Shown: one piece after another, positions 13,481 through 41,800 of the stretch | Layout of the letters: the number at the start of each line of letters is the position of its first letter | Position numbering within the stretch: the first letter of the stretch is position 1 | Assembly (NCBI RefSeq): GCF_026213295.1 | Contig: NC_079425.1 | Span: forward strand, 10,460,604-10,524,603 | Length of the DNA: 64,000 bases | Origin: Gadus chalcogrammus | Lineage: Eukaryota > Chordata > Actinopteri > Gadiformes > Gadidae | Direction of reading: 5' to 3' | Notes under the pieces: model-generated | Seen by the model: the letters and a program-made list of their open reading frames with translations, nothing else | Database searches by the model: none | What the model was told of the DNA's origin: nothing | Program-made: the position numbers and the translations under genes

Positions 13481-14810
13481 TGGTTGCCTTGCTATCAATC
13501 ATATAATTGCTCATTCAAATGTAGCAATGAAAAAACGATTTTGTTTAAACTTTAAAATAATAACGTTGACAGTGGTTTCTGTATTGGTTTTGAAAAACGA
13601 CTTCACCAATGAAATAGTGATATGTGGAGCATAAATGTTCATCAGGTTGCCTCCCCAACTCACCAGTTTTCTTGGAGTAGGCCAATCAGCAGGCAGGGGG
13701 GCAGAAGCCTCCTTTAGGACTTCCTGTTATGAGCTTTGATTTGTGCCTACAGATAGTCACAACACAGCATCCATCTCTGAAAGCCACCGACCTCTCATAT
13801 ACCCTGTGTAGAAAGGAAAATGTTGCAATGCCATTTTTTAAAAGAAAAACAACATAATTGACTATGCAGTATGCAGATTGAGGTATGAAGGTATTTGCCA
13901 CAGAACCATATCCGAGTTATCTTTGCAACTCATACTGTTATAATTGAAAATTATAAATTATAATATATCATTTAATAATAGTCCTACTTCATTTTGTACA
14001 ATAGTAACAAAGAAGTAGAAAATGTGTTCTTTCATAATAATTGTTAATTGGTTTTGAAATAGGAAACACAAGATTCTGGAATAGAATGGATTGTAAACAT
14101 CATTCTGCTTTCGAACTAGAGGATCGTTTTGGTATTGAAACTATGAAAACATTCACTGTTTGAAAAAACCTTTAGTTTCAAGAGTTCATTCATCAACAAG
14201 CCAATTTCATTAGCTAATGTACAAAATGTATACAAATGTCAAATTATCGTTGCCTACTTATTTCACAAACTGAAAAGGAAGCAACTACTACATTAAGGCG
14301 AACATGGCAACATTTATTTATTAATATAGGTATTAGTCTGTGGGATTTTAAAAATGTCATTTCATCAGTTAGTCTTAATCCAAAAGCAGGATAAACAAAG
14401 AGTTATCATACAATAATCTTGCCCCAACCTGTTATTTTCCAACTATAAACTACTGCATCATATTGTACATGCTCCAAATTACACATTATTAGGTTTCATA
14501 CCAACTGTGCCACAAGGAGGCACTACAACGTTGTTTCACAGATATGTTTCCCGGAGTTGCTCAGTTTTGGCCAAATTGAAATCATGGACCTATTAAAGAA
14601 GATTGAAATATAGAAGGGTCCAAGCATTTTGCTTTATGGAATTGAATCTGCCTCTTAAAGATACATTGATACAAAAAGAAGAGCTATTTCTTTGCCTCAA
14701 ATTCTTACCTTGACTTCATCTCAACTGACCAAATAGATAAACGGAATGTCGCTATAGTTTGTGGAAAGTTATCTTAATCTTTATTTGTTCCATTCATTCT
14801 AAAAGTAAGC

Positions 14811-15082
14811 CTATAGGCCTACGAACGTTCTGTATGCCGCATGTGGCCATGTTTTTTGTTTCCTTTCTAACAAATCGCAGAGCAGTGGCGAAAACAGGTG
14901 TAACCGAGCTGTAGGTCTAGTCTGCACTGCCCCCTGTCGGCCGTCCACAGTAAACGCATCTAGAGTGCGCTCACTTCGGTTCGTCAGACCGTCAATTCGT
15001 CGAATCAGAGCGGCTGGTAACTTCGCCCATCTCCGGATGTTCGTTTTATATTTCATGAAAAAAACACTAGGATAAAAGAAAT
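14811..15082 (+). promoter_or_regulatory. CpG-enriched ric3 promoter / 5'UTR region
   Basis: CpG dinucleotides are much denser here than in the AT-rich DNA on either side, and the block ends at the ric3 start codon. A CTCF-like site (CCGACAGGGGGCAG on the - strand) lies at 14927-14940. No TATA box is obvious. The transcription start cannot be placed from sequence alone. Confidence 0.5.
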
Positions 15083-15203
15083 ATGTCGATCACAACTTGC
15101 CAGAAGGTGACGCTGATATCGTGTTCCGTGCTGTGCGTTTCTCTTTTCCTCCCTAAAATATTTTTATCCAGAGGGAAAAGTGAAATAGGGCAGCCGATCG
15201 AGG
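15083..15203 (+). CDS. ric3: ric3 coding exon 1
   Basis: Encodes residues 1-40 plus the first base of codon 41. It starts MSITTCQKVTLISCSVLCVS and includes the first hydrophobic segment and the conserved LPKIFLSRGK boundary. The start has A at -3. The donor is GAGG|GTAAG. Reading on past the donor gives a His-Tyr-Leu-rich frame that is intronic. Confidence 0.93.
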
Positions 15204-16254
15204 GTAAGACAGGGCTTATCAGATCATCTTCCATCCATCATCATTATAATGCGCCATCACTCTTGCTTTCGCTGCTGTTGCTGCTGTTGTTGTTGATGTC
15301 GCCAGATGTTACACAGTAAGCCAGCCAACCTTTTCATGAAACGACCATGGTATGAAATGTATTTGTCGGTTTACAATGACAAATACATTTAAATAAAATG
15401 GTAGTTTCATTTAGAAAACCAGGTTACAACTTGCCGATCAATTGTATGACTTTTTATTGACTGCAGACACACAACTGTAAAGCACACCTGATTAATAATT
15501 CAATTCAATGATCATGCAATATTAAAATCATATGTTAGTTGAATACTATTTACTAATCAGGATAAAAGTAGACAGGGTCTGTTTTTGTAATACAGACAAA
15601 AATAATTCCTGATACTACTATGCCTAACTGCTACAACTGGGCCTAATGCTAATAGGCTAACAGAGATCTGAGTACACTTGATATAGGCTATGAGTCAACT
15701 TGATATGTATCCTGAGTAAACTTGATGGTCTATTGAACCTTGTTTTTAAAGCTGTAATGAATGCCTCAGTCATTCAAAAGGATCCAAAGCGTAGACTACA
15801 GTTTATTCATTCATGTATTTGCCAGAGTAAGGCTAGTCCCAACTTATACAATGGAGCTTTGACGTATGGGCGGATGAGAATTATTCTTGCTCATTAATTT
15901 AATACAAAACAAACGAATCAATCCATATCATCAGCTGGGTGTAGGAGAAAAAAAAAGTGATGTTGTCATGACAACATCCTCTCCTGCCCCCTAGTGGGGC
16001 CTGGGTTCTATCCTCCTACGATCCGCCGTCTCTCAGCACCAGAGGATCCTGAGCAGTGGGGGGAGAGGCCCATTAAGATCCAGAGCGCTGAAGCCCTGGC
16101 CAAAGTGACGGGCAAGGGCAGAGCCAAGAAACAAAACCTGTTTGGTCAAGTCATCCCCATATATGGATTCGGAATTCTACTTTACATACTTTACATCATA
16201 TATAAGGTGATTTAGTGTTATTTTTCTTTTCTTTTGTATTAAGGATAATAATAA

Positions 16255-16289
<35 letters not shown>

Positions 16290-17145
16290 TTTCCTAATTG
16301 ACATTTGAAAAAAAAAAATTCTGATGTTTCTTTCTTTCTTTCTGTTTGCAGTTGACATGTAAACCTAAAGGGAAGAAAGTGAAATTGGAATACACTTGTT
16401 CCACATTTAAGCGTGATAATTTGGGGAGCAAGCTGGGTAAGTACATAAATTTGAAGAAGATGTGGAACACACAACAAACACACTTGTGTTTTAGGGCTTT
16501 TTGATAACAGTTTTACGTAACTTTTTTTTCAGATTGAAGGTGTTCGAGGTAAGATTGTAGAGTATTAAAAAAAGGGCAAGATTTAGTAACTACCAGCGAA
16601 GTTTTCCCTCCCTCCCTACGTTTATCCTTCATCGAGAAGGCGTTTCATTCATAGAAAGGAGGGCGCGGTCAACGCAGAACAGATATCCTCACAAGGCATT
16701 TCCCTCACTAATCGCTGACGGATGACTTTGCCATTTCTAACAAATTACACTCGTACAAAACATCTTATCCAAACCCGTTTGGATAAGATGACACCCGTGA
16801 CACGTTTTGATTCAATCACTGTTGAGCCAAGATGTCACATTAAATGAATGTGGCGACGAGCTCTGATGTCGCAGTCGTTATAATGAGGCATAATTGTATT
16901 CTTCAGAGATTGTGATTTCAGTCAACCTTTTTTTTCCCACTTGTTTCGGATAACACTTGGTGTCTCTGGGATATTGAATGAGACGCCTATCAGATCTGGA
17001 GGACTTTCTTAACACTTTCATAATAATTGGTTTGATGAGTAAAGCTTGCATATTAGGGTGTGTGATTATAGTCACTGGAGACTTGAGGCGGGGGAAAATA
17101 ATTTTTCATTCCTCCTTATATACATAAGAGCCTGCAAGAGGGGGT

Positions 17146-17240
<95 letters not shown>

Positions 17241-20200
17241 CGAGAGCGAGAGCGAGAGAGAGAGAGAGATATGTGCTTGAGTAAGTGAGTAAGTGAGTAA
17301 TATCACAGTTATTTTCCTCCTTATGTCTCTTAGCAAATGAATATGAGCTGATCAGGCTGCAGGAACAACTGTTGGAGACTGAGAGGGAGATGGAGGAGAT
17401 TGTCTCTGGGAAGCGATCTGCTTCTGGCAAGTAAGTCATTTTATTTAATCGTCTTATTTTAGGCCACACTGACCAATGCTGCCATTGCATACTGCCATTA
17501 AGAATGCAATATGTCAGTTTTCATGAGGATTTGGATTTAGTAAGCAAATATATATATAAAATATATATAAATATATAATATATTTTTTTATTTTACTCTG
17601 ATCACTGATGCAATGATGAGCAACTAATTTAATGATTATTTTCATTTATTTGGGCTGCTTGATTTAATTAGTTTGGGTTGTAGAAATTTCTTCAGTTTAG
17701 AGTTCTGCATTCCCATATATATTGTGATGTATGTGACGAGATTGAAGAGTGATCGGTGTTCACTCCGGTCACTTCTGCTGAAGGCCTGCAGGGACGAGCA
17801 GTTCTTTGGGTTCCAGTTCGGCTATTGAAAGATTGATTGAGAAATATATTTCTCATTGAACTCAATAAACATATTTGAGTATATTTCCTTGACTGGTTTC
17901 ATACTTATTTGAAATCACCCATAAAGACAACATGCGAGAAGACATTTACAGCACAATGTGCATGGCTGTTTCCTGCTTAGAAGCAAGAGCTGGAGAAAGA
18001 AGAGCAAGAGGTCAGTGTCCAAGAAGGAGGAGAAGCTTCTGAAGCAGCTGAAACACATCACCCAGGTGATCCAGGAGGGCCGGCTGGAGATCGGCTCCCC
18101 GGAGATGGAGGCGGAGGAGGTGCCCTACACGGCCGACTGGGAAGGTCAACACACTGACTACCTCACTCACAGTAGTCCCTGTTCCTAAGAAAAGTCTTTA
18201 GCAGATACCACCTTGCTCCCCCTCCATCCCACAGTCAGAGACGAATTGCACTGATCGAAACGCCATCGATCGTAATCTGTCGATGTACGCTCCAAATCGA
18301 CCGGCGATCTAGCCATGAACCTGTCGATGATCACAACAGTAAATGACGTGACTAAAAGCAAAAAGCCGATAGACCTTTTGTCACAGAGGTGCAGTCGTAG
18401 GACAGACACAGGTGTGGCTCGTCTCAGTAATTATGGGTCTGTTACTTTTATGTACCAGGGCAAGAGTAGTAGACTTCTATCTTCACTTGCTGAGTCTATT
18501 AGCCGTGCCCTGGTACAAAGAAGCACAGAAATATAGAAATCGATTGGTGTATTGACTGCTTTGACCCGTTTCTGCAATACGTCAATGCCTCCGCCATATT
18601 GGAGAGGCCAACGCATAAACTAATACAAGTAAACAGGGGAGCCATTTTTATTGAAGGGTGCATGATCTACGTGGAGCAAAATGAATCAATCAATAGTCTA
18701 TCAAAGATATGGATTAATATTGAATTAAAACGACTCAATGAAATCGGTTGAAAAATACGAACGTTATTGTGCTCAATCCACAACAGCAGCTGCTCCCCGG
18801 TTAACTTGTATTAGTTTCTGTGTTGGACTCCAATATGCCGGAGACTTTGACGAAATAACGGATCAAATCAGTCAATACAGCGCCTATATTTCTATGCTTT
18901 TACGTACCACGGCACGGTTAATTGAATCGGCGAGGATAGGTCTACTACTCGTGCCCTTAACGGTATAGTGCTTTCTACGTATACAGAAAGAACAAGTCTT
19001 TGAATGCAAAAAATGTCATTAAGCAATTAAAAGTATAGAGCATAGGTAGTTTAAAGAGCTTCCCTAAGAGAATCCACTGAAAGGCAGACAACCGTCTGTT
19101 AGGGTTCGATAGCTGCTGGACCCAAGAGCAGAACACAGAGACAGGATCAGAGTTGGAGTAATGACAAGGTTTATTTGGAGCAGACCAGGGGTGAGGCAGG
19201 GGTCAGGTTGGAGAGTGGGGAGCTTCAGGCTGGAGGGAGTGAAGCAGGCAGGCTGGAGGCGTTGATCCACCAAACTATAGGCAAAAGCAAACCGCTTAGA
19301 TACGAGATTTCAATAGGAGAATAACGACTAGTAACTGTTAGAAAATACTGGCGCCATGTACAAATAACTACCACTGAAGTAGGATCTGGCGATGACTGCA
19401 GGGAAACCAGGTGTATTTGAAGGGGAGTTGATGTGGGCAGGCACAGCCCAGAGACAGACATACTGGTCTCTGGGCTGGTCTCTGGAAACATATCTGATGG
19501 TGTCATAGCTGTGGCTATGACACCATCAACATTCGCTACAGCGGGGACTACAGGGATAATGGCATAATTTGAAAGAGTGCAAGAGTTTTCCCGAGAAAAG
19601 CAGACACATTGCTGTTATAACCAGACACAACACACATTTGTACACAAATGTGATCTAAATCATGATCGGATTAATGATCGGCAGATCACACCACAAACAA
19701 ATCAGTGATGGTATTGGCTCCATTTAATACTGATCAGTATTCTTGCACAGCCAGACGATAAGAACTTTGCTCATTGAGTCTGGAAGTTCTGCCAAACTTA
19801 CTTTGCAGCCGGATCCTGGATCCTGTATTTCACAAGTCAACACTATGAACCAATGGCTCCCATTTTCATTCATCATTGAATGTACAGCGTTTAAATAAAA
19901 CAAATTCTGAAGCAGCGTAAATATTAATGATATAAATTAAGCCACTGTAGAAATGTCCAAAACGGCACTGGCCGGTTTCGTCATCATCTAGATCTCTCGG
20001 CTGGGTTTGCTGAGGGCTGAGGAAGGTTGTTCGGAGCCTAGCCCCCACGTGAGCCCTGTATGAACCATGTGTGAACACAAGTCGTTATGGGGTCCCTAAC
20101 CAGGCTTCATACGGAGCACAGGGATCCATAAGGAGCAACGCTGCCCTCCTCAGACGTGTTTCAAGTCAAAATCTATAGCCAGCTTGTGAGATTCAGGCCG

Positions 20201-21166
20201 GTTTCGGGAGGCTACCTGATCGGTGCCTCCAGATATCTCGGCCAGCGTCGTCGGGTTCACCTGTTGTAATTGTGCGGTTGTGTGGTTTTGTGCTCCATGC
20301 TAGGCTACGACGCGGAGACCTACCCAGATCACCCCGAGGGGGCCCGCAAGGACAGCGGCTGCGCCACGGTCATCCTGAAGGTGCCTGAGTTCCCCTTGCC
20401 GACCGCCGAGGCTCTGGCCGAGAGGATGGAGCCGGAAGAGGAGGAGATTTTGGACAGGAAGCTTCACATCGTCCGCGAGGAGGAGGAGGACGAGGAGGAG
20501 GAGGAAGAGGATGAGGAGGAGAATGACGAGGAGGAGGAGGAAGAGGAGGAAGAGGAGGAGGTAGACTTAGAAATAGAGGAGGAGGAAGATAAGGAAGACG
20601 AACAGGAGGAGGATGAGGTGGAGGAAGCAGAGAAAAGGCTTCTGCTCAGCTCTCCTATCCTCCTGCACACTGGAGAAGAAGAGGAGGAGAGGCTTGGCAT
20701 GGAAGTGAGCGAGGAGATACGAAGGCGAGAGCCGGGTGCAAAGCACATCAGCTTCAGTGACCAACGAGACGTCTTCCGCTACCCCAGAGAGGACCCCAAC
20801 GGCAAGGAGAAGGAGAAGGAGACCGTAGCAGCGGAGGAGATGGAAGACAACGAGGAGGAGGAGTCGGAGGAAGAGGACGAGGAAGAGGACGAGGAGGCGG
20901 ACGAGGAGGAGGAGGGTGAAGGACATGACCCTGCAGAAGAAGAGACCGACGAGGAGGACCCTGTGATGGAGGCGGAGAGCTTGTTGTTCAGCCTGGAGGA
21001 GTCCGTAGACCCGGAGGCGGAGGCGGAGGAGCAGAGCGGGGACTACCTGTTGATGCTGGAGGATCCTCTGGGGGGCGCCGAGCGGCTGTTCCCGCCAGAC
21101 CCGGCCCAGGGGCCTGGGATCGCAGGACTCACTGGCTTGAGGAGCAGGACCAGGAGACCCACATGA
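15083..21166 (+). CDS. ric3: ric3, acetylcholine receptor chaperone (complete gene, six coding exons)
   Basis: RIC-3 is an endoplasmic-reticulum membrane protein that promotes folding, assembly and surface delivery of nicotinic acetylcholine and 5-HT3 receptors. Joined coding exons are 15083-15203, 15995-16206, 16352-16436, 17334-17430, 17981-18144 and 20304-21166 (1542 nt, 513 residues). All junctions are GT/AG and in phase. Visible parts: a hydrophobic N-terminal segment (about residues 9-28); a Pro-rich linker; a second membrane segment with the conserved GQVIPIYGFGILLYILYI block (about 91-109); a coiled-coil (about 140-205); and the conserved DWEGYDAETYP and AEALAERM motifs. The long Glu/Asp tail is far more acidic than I recall for the human protein (about 370 residues), which explains the greater length. 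Lineage-specific exon skipping is known in this family and was not tested. The gene converges with tub. Confidence 0.95.
15959..15978. repeat. 20-bp perfect palindrome
   Basis: GATGTTGTCATGACAACATC is self-complementary across all 20 bases. It ends 16 bases before ric3 exon 2 begins, in the region that should hold the pyrimidine tract. Confidence 0.9.
15984..15997 (-). promoter_or_regulatory. Perfect CTCF-type consensus at ric3 exon 2 acceptor
   Basis: The - strand reads CCACTAGGGGGCAG, an exact fit to the vertebrate CTCF core. It spans the AG acceptor of ric3 exon 2. Occupancy is inference; the identical 14-mer occurs in the opposite orientation at 24586. Confidence 0.5.
15995..16206 (+). 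CDS. ric3: ric3 coding exon 2
   Basis: Encodes residues 41-111. It begins VGPGFYPP, the Val codon being split across the junction, and contains the second membrane segment and the IPIYGFG signature. The acceptor is CCCCCTAG|TGGGG. It overlaps a perfect CTCF-type consensus on the - strand (15984-15997) and lies 16 bases after a 20-bp palindrome. The donor is ATAAG|GTGATT. Confidence 0.95.
16256..16288. repeat. (TA)n microsatellite in ric3 intron 2
   Basis: About 15 TA units, 64 bases before exon 3. A short TTTC repeat (16328-16343) immediately precedes the acceptor and supplies its pyrimidine tract. Confidence 0.9.
16352..16436 (+). CDS. ric3: ric3 coding exon 3
   Basis: Encodes residues 112-139 (LTCKPKGKKVKLEYTC ... 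SKLG), a basic cytosolic linker just after the second membrane segment. The acceptor is TTTGCAG|TTG after a good pyrimidine tract and the donor is CTGG|GTAAGT. This part is poorly conserved across the family and in some vertebrates is alternatively used, so the call rests on splice sites and phase. Confidence 0.8.
16761..16790. repeat. Perfect hairpin in ric3 intron 3
   Basis: 16761-16773 pairs with 16778-16790 (13 bp, 4-nt loop CCCG). Confidence 0.9.
17149..17300. repeat. (GA)n microsatellite with variant blocks, ric3 intron 3
   Basis: GA array to about 17269 with four regularly spaced GC substitutions near its end, followed by GAGTAAGT octamer repeats to about 17300. It lies shortly upstream of the exon 4 acceptor. 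Confidence 0.95.
17334..17430 (+). CDS. ric3: ric3 coding exon 4
   Basis: Encodes residues 140-171 (ANEYELIRLQEQLLETERE ...), the first half of the coiled-coil. It parallels the human FELAQLQEKLKETEAAMEKL block. The acceptor CTCTTAG|CAAATG lies about 65 bases after a (GA)n array. The donor is GGCAA|GTAAGT. Confidence 0.93.
17981..18144 (+). CDS. ric3: ric3 coding exon 5
   Basis: Encodes residues 172-226. The basic stretch SKSWRKKSKRSVSKKEEK leads into LLKQLKHITQVIQEGRLEIG and then EAEEVPYTADWEG, which matches the family motif EAEEAPYMEDWEG. The acceptor is GCTTAG|AAGC and the donor GAAG|GTCAAC. Confidence 0.95.
18447..18970. mobile_element. Foldback element with long diverged inverted arms
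   Basis: The left arm, about 18447-18645, and the reverse complement of the right arm, about 18786-18970, match along most of their length. Shared blocks include GAGTAGTAGAC, CCGTGCC.TGGTAC, AGAAATATAG, GTATTGACTG, CATATTGGAG and ACTAATACAAGT. By eye identity is roughly 70%. About 140 bp separates the arms. This is the structure of a foldback MITE or of two opposed copies of one element. No coding capacity is visible and target duplications were not resolved. Confidence 0.7.
19090..19560. mobile_element. Probable dispersed repeat
   Basis: The start, GTCTGTTAGGGTTCG followed by GCTGGACCCAAGAGCAGAAC, resembles the edge of common fish repeats. The body is a G/A-rich, weakly periodic stretch (19150-19262). 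The right part ends in a perfect hairpin, 19496-19509 with 19514-19527 (14 bp, 4-nt loop). Confidence 0.4.
20304..21166 (+). CDS. ric3: ric3 last coding exon, acidic tail
   Basis: Encodes residues 227-513, starting GYDAETYPDHPEG and continuing VPEFPLPTAEALAERM, which aligns with the human AEEIAERM region. Residues about 285-342 and a second block further on are nearly pure Glu/Asp, written mostly GAG/GAA/GAC and so a coding trinucleotide-like repeat. The stop is TGA at 21164-21166. The opposite strand is open here as poly-Ser/Leu; that is a shadow. Confidence 0.94.
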
Positions 21167-21272
21167 ACCAGCTTTATTTACACCTCTATCATATGGCCCC
21201 CTCCCTGCCCTAGCTTGGTTTAACTTTATTTCATAGTGTCATATGTTTTTCTTCACCTCTTCACCTTATCTA

Positions 21273-21278
21273 AATAAA
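21273..21278 (+). terminator. ric3: ric3 polyadenylation signal
   Basis: AATAAA lies 107 bases after the ric3 stop codon, followed by a T-rich stretch from about 21286. This is the first canonical signal downstream of the gene. Confidence 0.75.
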
Positions 21279-21486
21279 GGACTCCTTTGGAATCTTTCTT
21301 AATGTGATTTGTTTACATTTTTGTAGGAATACGATTGGCCCTAAACAGTAAAAGGCATGGAAAGGCAAGGTCAACAGAATACAGTGTGTATGTTTTCTGA
21401 AAGATTAACATATAAGTTGGCATGAGCTGAATACCTAATAAACACTCAATAAATATATCAACAGAGAACTCGATGACCGTTCCAGA

Positions 21487-21600
21487 CTAAATAATAATAA
21501 CTTTATTTATATTTTATAACTTAATAACTTGTATTTATCTAGCACCATTCATACAGACTTTGCACCTCAAAGTGCTTTCACAGTTCAGCACAACCGTATC
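21487..21600. mobile_element. Short teleost interspersed repeat fragment
   Basis: Contains AATAATAACTTTATTTATA and, further on, TAGCACCATTCATACAGACT and CTCAAAGTGCTTTCACA. This set of motifs is found in abundant fish retroposon copies. Only a fragment with an internal insertion or divergence is seen. Confidence 0.5.
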
Positions 21601-24585
21601 ACATTAACGTAGGACAACTTGAAAGAAAAAAATGATCAAGAATAAGTTCAAAGAGTAGGAAGGAAATTGAATAGTAATTGAATGCCAGATTAAAAATATA
21701 TTTTCAGAAATGTCTACTGAGTCCAACTTTCCAATACCTTTTGAAAGGACATACCACAATTTTGTGATTTTTGTGAATTTTGTGAAAACTTGACTTGCTA
21801 TCTTATCTTTGGCTCCATCTATTGGATGGATGGAATACAATAGTTCCCATAAGATGTTGAGTCAAACGGATATTGGCCACACCATGACAATAGGACAGAA
21901 CCTCAATTGTAACTTAATGGCAGTGACCATTTTAAAGATGATGAATCTTAAACGTTTAAAATGTACCTATGGCTCTGTCTATAGTAGAAAGAATGAGATG
22001 TATTGCTTAGACTAAAGGTGTTACTTGCAACAAACAAAACCGCTGAAAGTATCTGTTTGTACGGGAGGACGAAGGTAAATTATATATGATATTATTAATT
22101 TAACACAAAGAATGATTATTTCACAGTCCCTCCACAAAGCAAAGATACTTCTTACACCAACTTAAGCTTCTGTATGTTTTACCTCTTGTAAAATGAAATG
22201 AAGATGTTAAAAACTTAAAGCTAAGCATAAGCTTGTGTAAAGTTGCTGTTTAGATACATTTCAGTGGAACATGAGGGGATAGCTCAAATGTAAAGAGAGA
22301 GTAGATCCTGCTTTGTATTTGTCTACAAATCATGTGCTCTGCTCCTAAATGACGTAATGAGCACATTATATCAATAAATGCAAAGAATAGTCAAATCAAT
22401 GTATGTTTATTTTGTGATAACTGGATGTATACAAACACTGTATCTTTTACACATTTTACACATTTTACAACAAAATCACTAGAAACACTTATGTAGTGAA
22501 GGAACATCTGGTTCCTGGAAATATGTATGAAAAGCAGTCTTTTGCAGGAGTATCAATAATTTGCTTGGAACATTTTAAAATATGACACATTAATTACAAG
22601 AATAACACATCTGATTCAGAGCTCTTTAAAACCCACGGTAACACTTGAGAACATCCGGTGATTGTTTCTCTGCTCTTTTACCTTCATTCAGCAAATGATT
22701 ATATTTAATGATAATAAAATACAAAATACTGTCTTATATCTGTGAAATTATTTGATCCAACCCATAAAAAGTAAAAGGAGGTTTGTTCAATTAGCTCATA
22801 TGAAAATCAGTAATCCTTTGCCACATAATCTAGACATGCTCACAATCAGCTCTATGCTTTGCTCATGATGGGCCGAGTATAAAATCAATGTGAGACGGAA
22901 CATGTGGTTAGTATACTAGTCTATATTGACGTTGCAAACATGTATTGGTATAACTGTACTGCTACAACATGGAACTACTTTGTGGGGCAGTAGTCAAACC
23001 TTCATCCAAGAGCCTTTTGTGGGCCAGGCTTGAATCTTATCAGAAAAAGAACGCAAAGGTCATTAAAATAAAACTGCAGAGTATAAAGAGTGTTGAGGCT
23101 TTTATAATGCAATCTGTAATTCCTAGCTGGCAGGATATTTATCAAAATGAATTCCAATGATCAGAGGTGTTTTTTTTGTTCCTATCTTCCTTTTGTTTGC
23201 TATCCAAGCCCATACTCAACCTGTTAGTATTGTGCATTAGAAGATTTAATTCACTGATTTAACACCTAACAAGAGTGCTTTATTTATTTTTTTTAAGTCC
23301 GGCTACACGGCCATTTGCTCACTTAAAGCTCAGCTCATTAGTCGTCGAAGGCACAATAATGTTTGCACAGCTATATCTCATCTGCCATAGACTTTAAGGT
23401 AAAGTGCACCTTTCATTCAACACAGTACATTCTAAGACAGCAATCGGGGGACACAGTATTTTACACAAGTTCTGTGGAACAGTGCAAGGGGTGAGTGATG
23501 GAGAGGGAAGTGACGGAGAGGGAAGTGAGAGAGATGGGAGTGAGGGAGAGGGGCTGGGTTCATCATCCTTCAGGGAACCAACATGTATTGAAGCAAAAAG
23601 GAGACAAACTTCCTAGTTCAAATGGTACACAACATTAACATGGTGGAATGAATTTGACTTGCTTATCTTTGTGAAAGACAACATTTGCTTACTTTTCAAC
23701 CGGGAAACTTGGAAGCCAAATGTTTTGATGCAAGGATTTTAGTTAATATCTGTCCTCATTCAACTTGCTGTTGCTAATCATCCACTAATCATTTAATCCA
23801 TACATCCCATTCATTTATAAATCAAGAGTTCTTCAATAAAATCTTTGTATGATATAAGAATATGACAACCCTGATCACTTATACAAAATATATTGTATGT
23901 CTTTTCTAAAACAAATCTGTGTTTTTAATTGTTAATCTAATTAATAGTATTCTTATTTCTTATGACCAAGTAAGTAAGACTTCATAAGTGAATCTTACCT
24001 ATAGAAGTGTTTGTCATGGATTTTGATCAATTTCAGCAAAGGCATTTTTCCTTTTACTGAAAATGATTTTGCTCTATTCATGTACCAAAAGTACTTTAGT
24101 GCGGAGTCGTATTCGTTTTTACAGATCCACCAAACTATCTATTGAGGTGAAAAGAAGACGGACATAAATAAAACTTGTACTGAACATAAATACTAAATAT
24201 CTGACGTGCATGTTATTTTTTTACAAGTTATTTGTAACTCAAGGACTGTATGAGCAATATTCATGCTTGAGGAACTGTTTGAACCTTTCTCCTTTTTTCG
24301 ACAGCAGCAGCCTACCTAACGATTAGATACATCCCTTTAATTCCATGAAACTGAAGAGAAGGGGAGCGGTTAGTGCTATAATTCACATTGTATGTTACAC
24401 ATAGAGCGAAAGGAAACAAGAAAAAAAATCACAAAGATGTGGTTAGAAAAGACATTGATAGTGGATTACTCGTTGTGCTTGTTCCGTTTTACCTACCAAA
24501 ATCCTTTCAGACGCTGAGCCACAAACGGCACTCTTATATATATGCCATAATTCGTTGTTTTTTTTCAGCGCACATCTCAGACCAA

Positions 24586-24599
24586 CCACTAGGGGGCAG
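24586..24599 (+). promoter_or_regulatory. Perfect CTCF-type consensus in tub 3'UTR
   Basis: The + strand reads CCACTAGGGGGCAG, 87 bases beyond the tub stop codon. It is identical to the site at 15984-15997 but in the opposite orientation, so the pair points outward. Confidence 0.5.
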
Positions 24600-24685
24600 A
24601 AACTGCAGAACGAGCGAGAGCATGATGGGCTCGCTCTTGATAATCTTCAAGTCCTTCAGGAGTAGGAAGCTGGATGTGGATGCTG

Positions 24686-41800
<17,115 letters not shown>

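Larger units (their letters stand above)
18145..20303. other. ric3 intron 5 (2.16 kb)
   Basis: No additional exon recognised. It holds a foldback element (18447-18970), a probable dispersed repeat (about 19090-19560) with a perfect hairpin inside it, and unremarkable sequence otherwise. Confidence 0.8.
21280..24685. other. Convergent 3' region between ric3 and tub
   Basis: AT-rich, with no recognised exon. Part of it must be the tub 3'UTR. Possible - strand AATAAA signals (TTTATT on +) occur, for example near 22408, but the real end of tub cannot be chosen. A 15-bp-period GGAGAGGGAAGTGAC-like repeat lies at about 23490-23550. Confidence 0.6.

Noticed and set aside
20464..20926. Poly-Ser and poly-Leu frames antisense to ric3
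   Set aside because: Shadow of the acidic coding exon of ric3.
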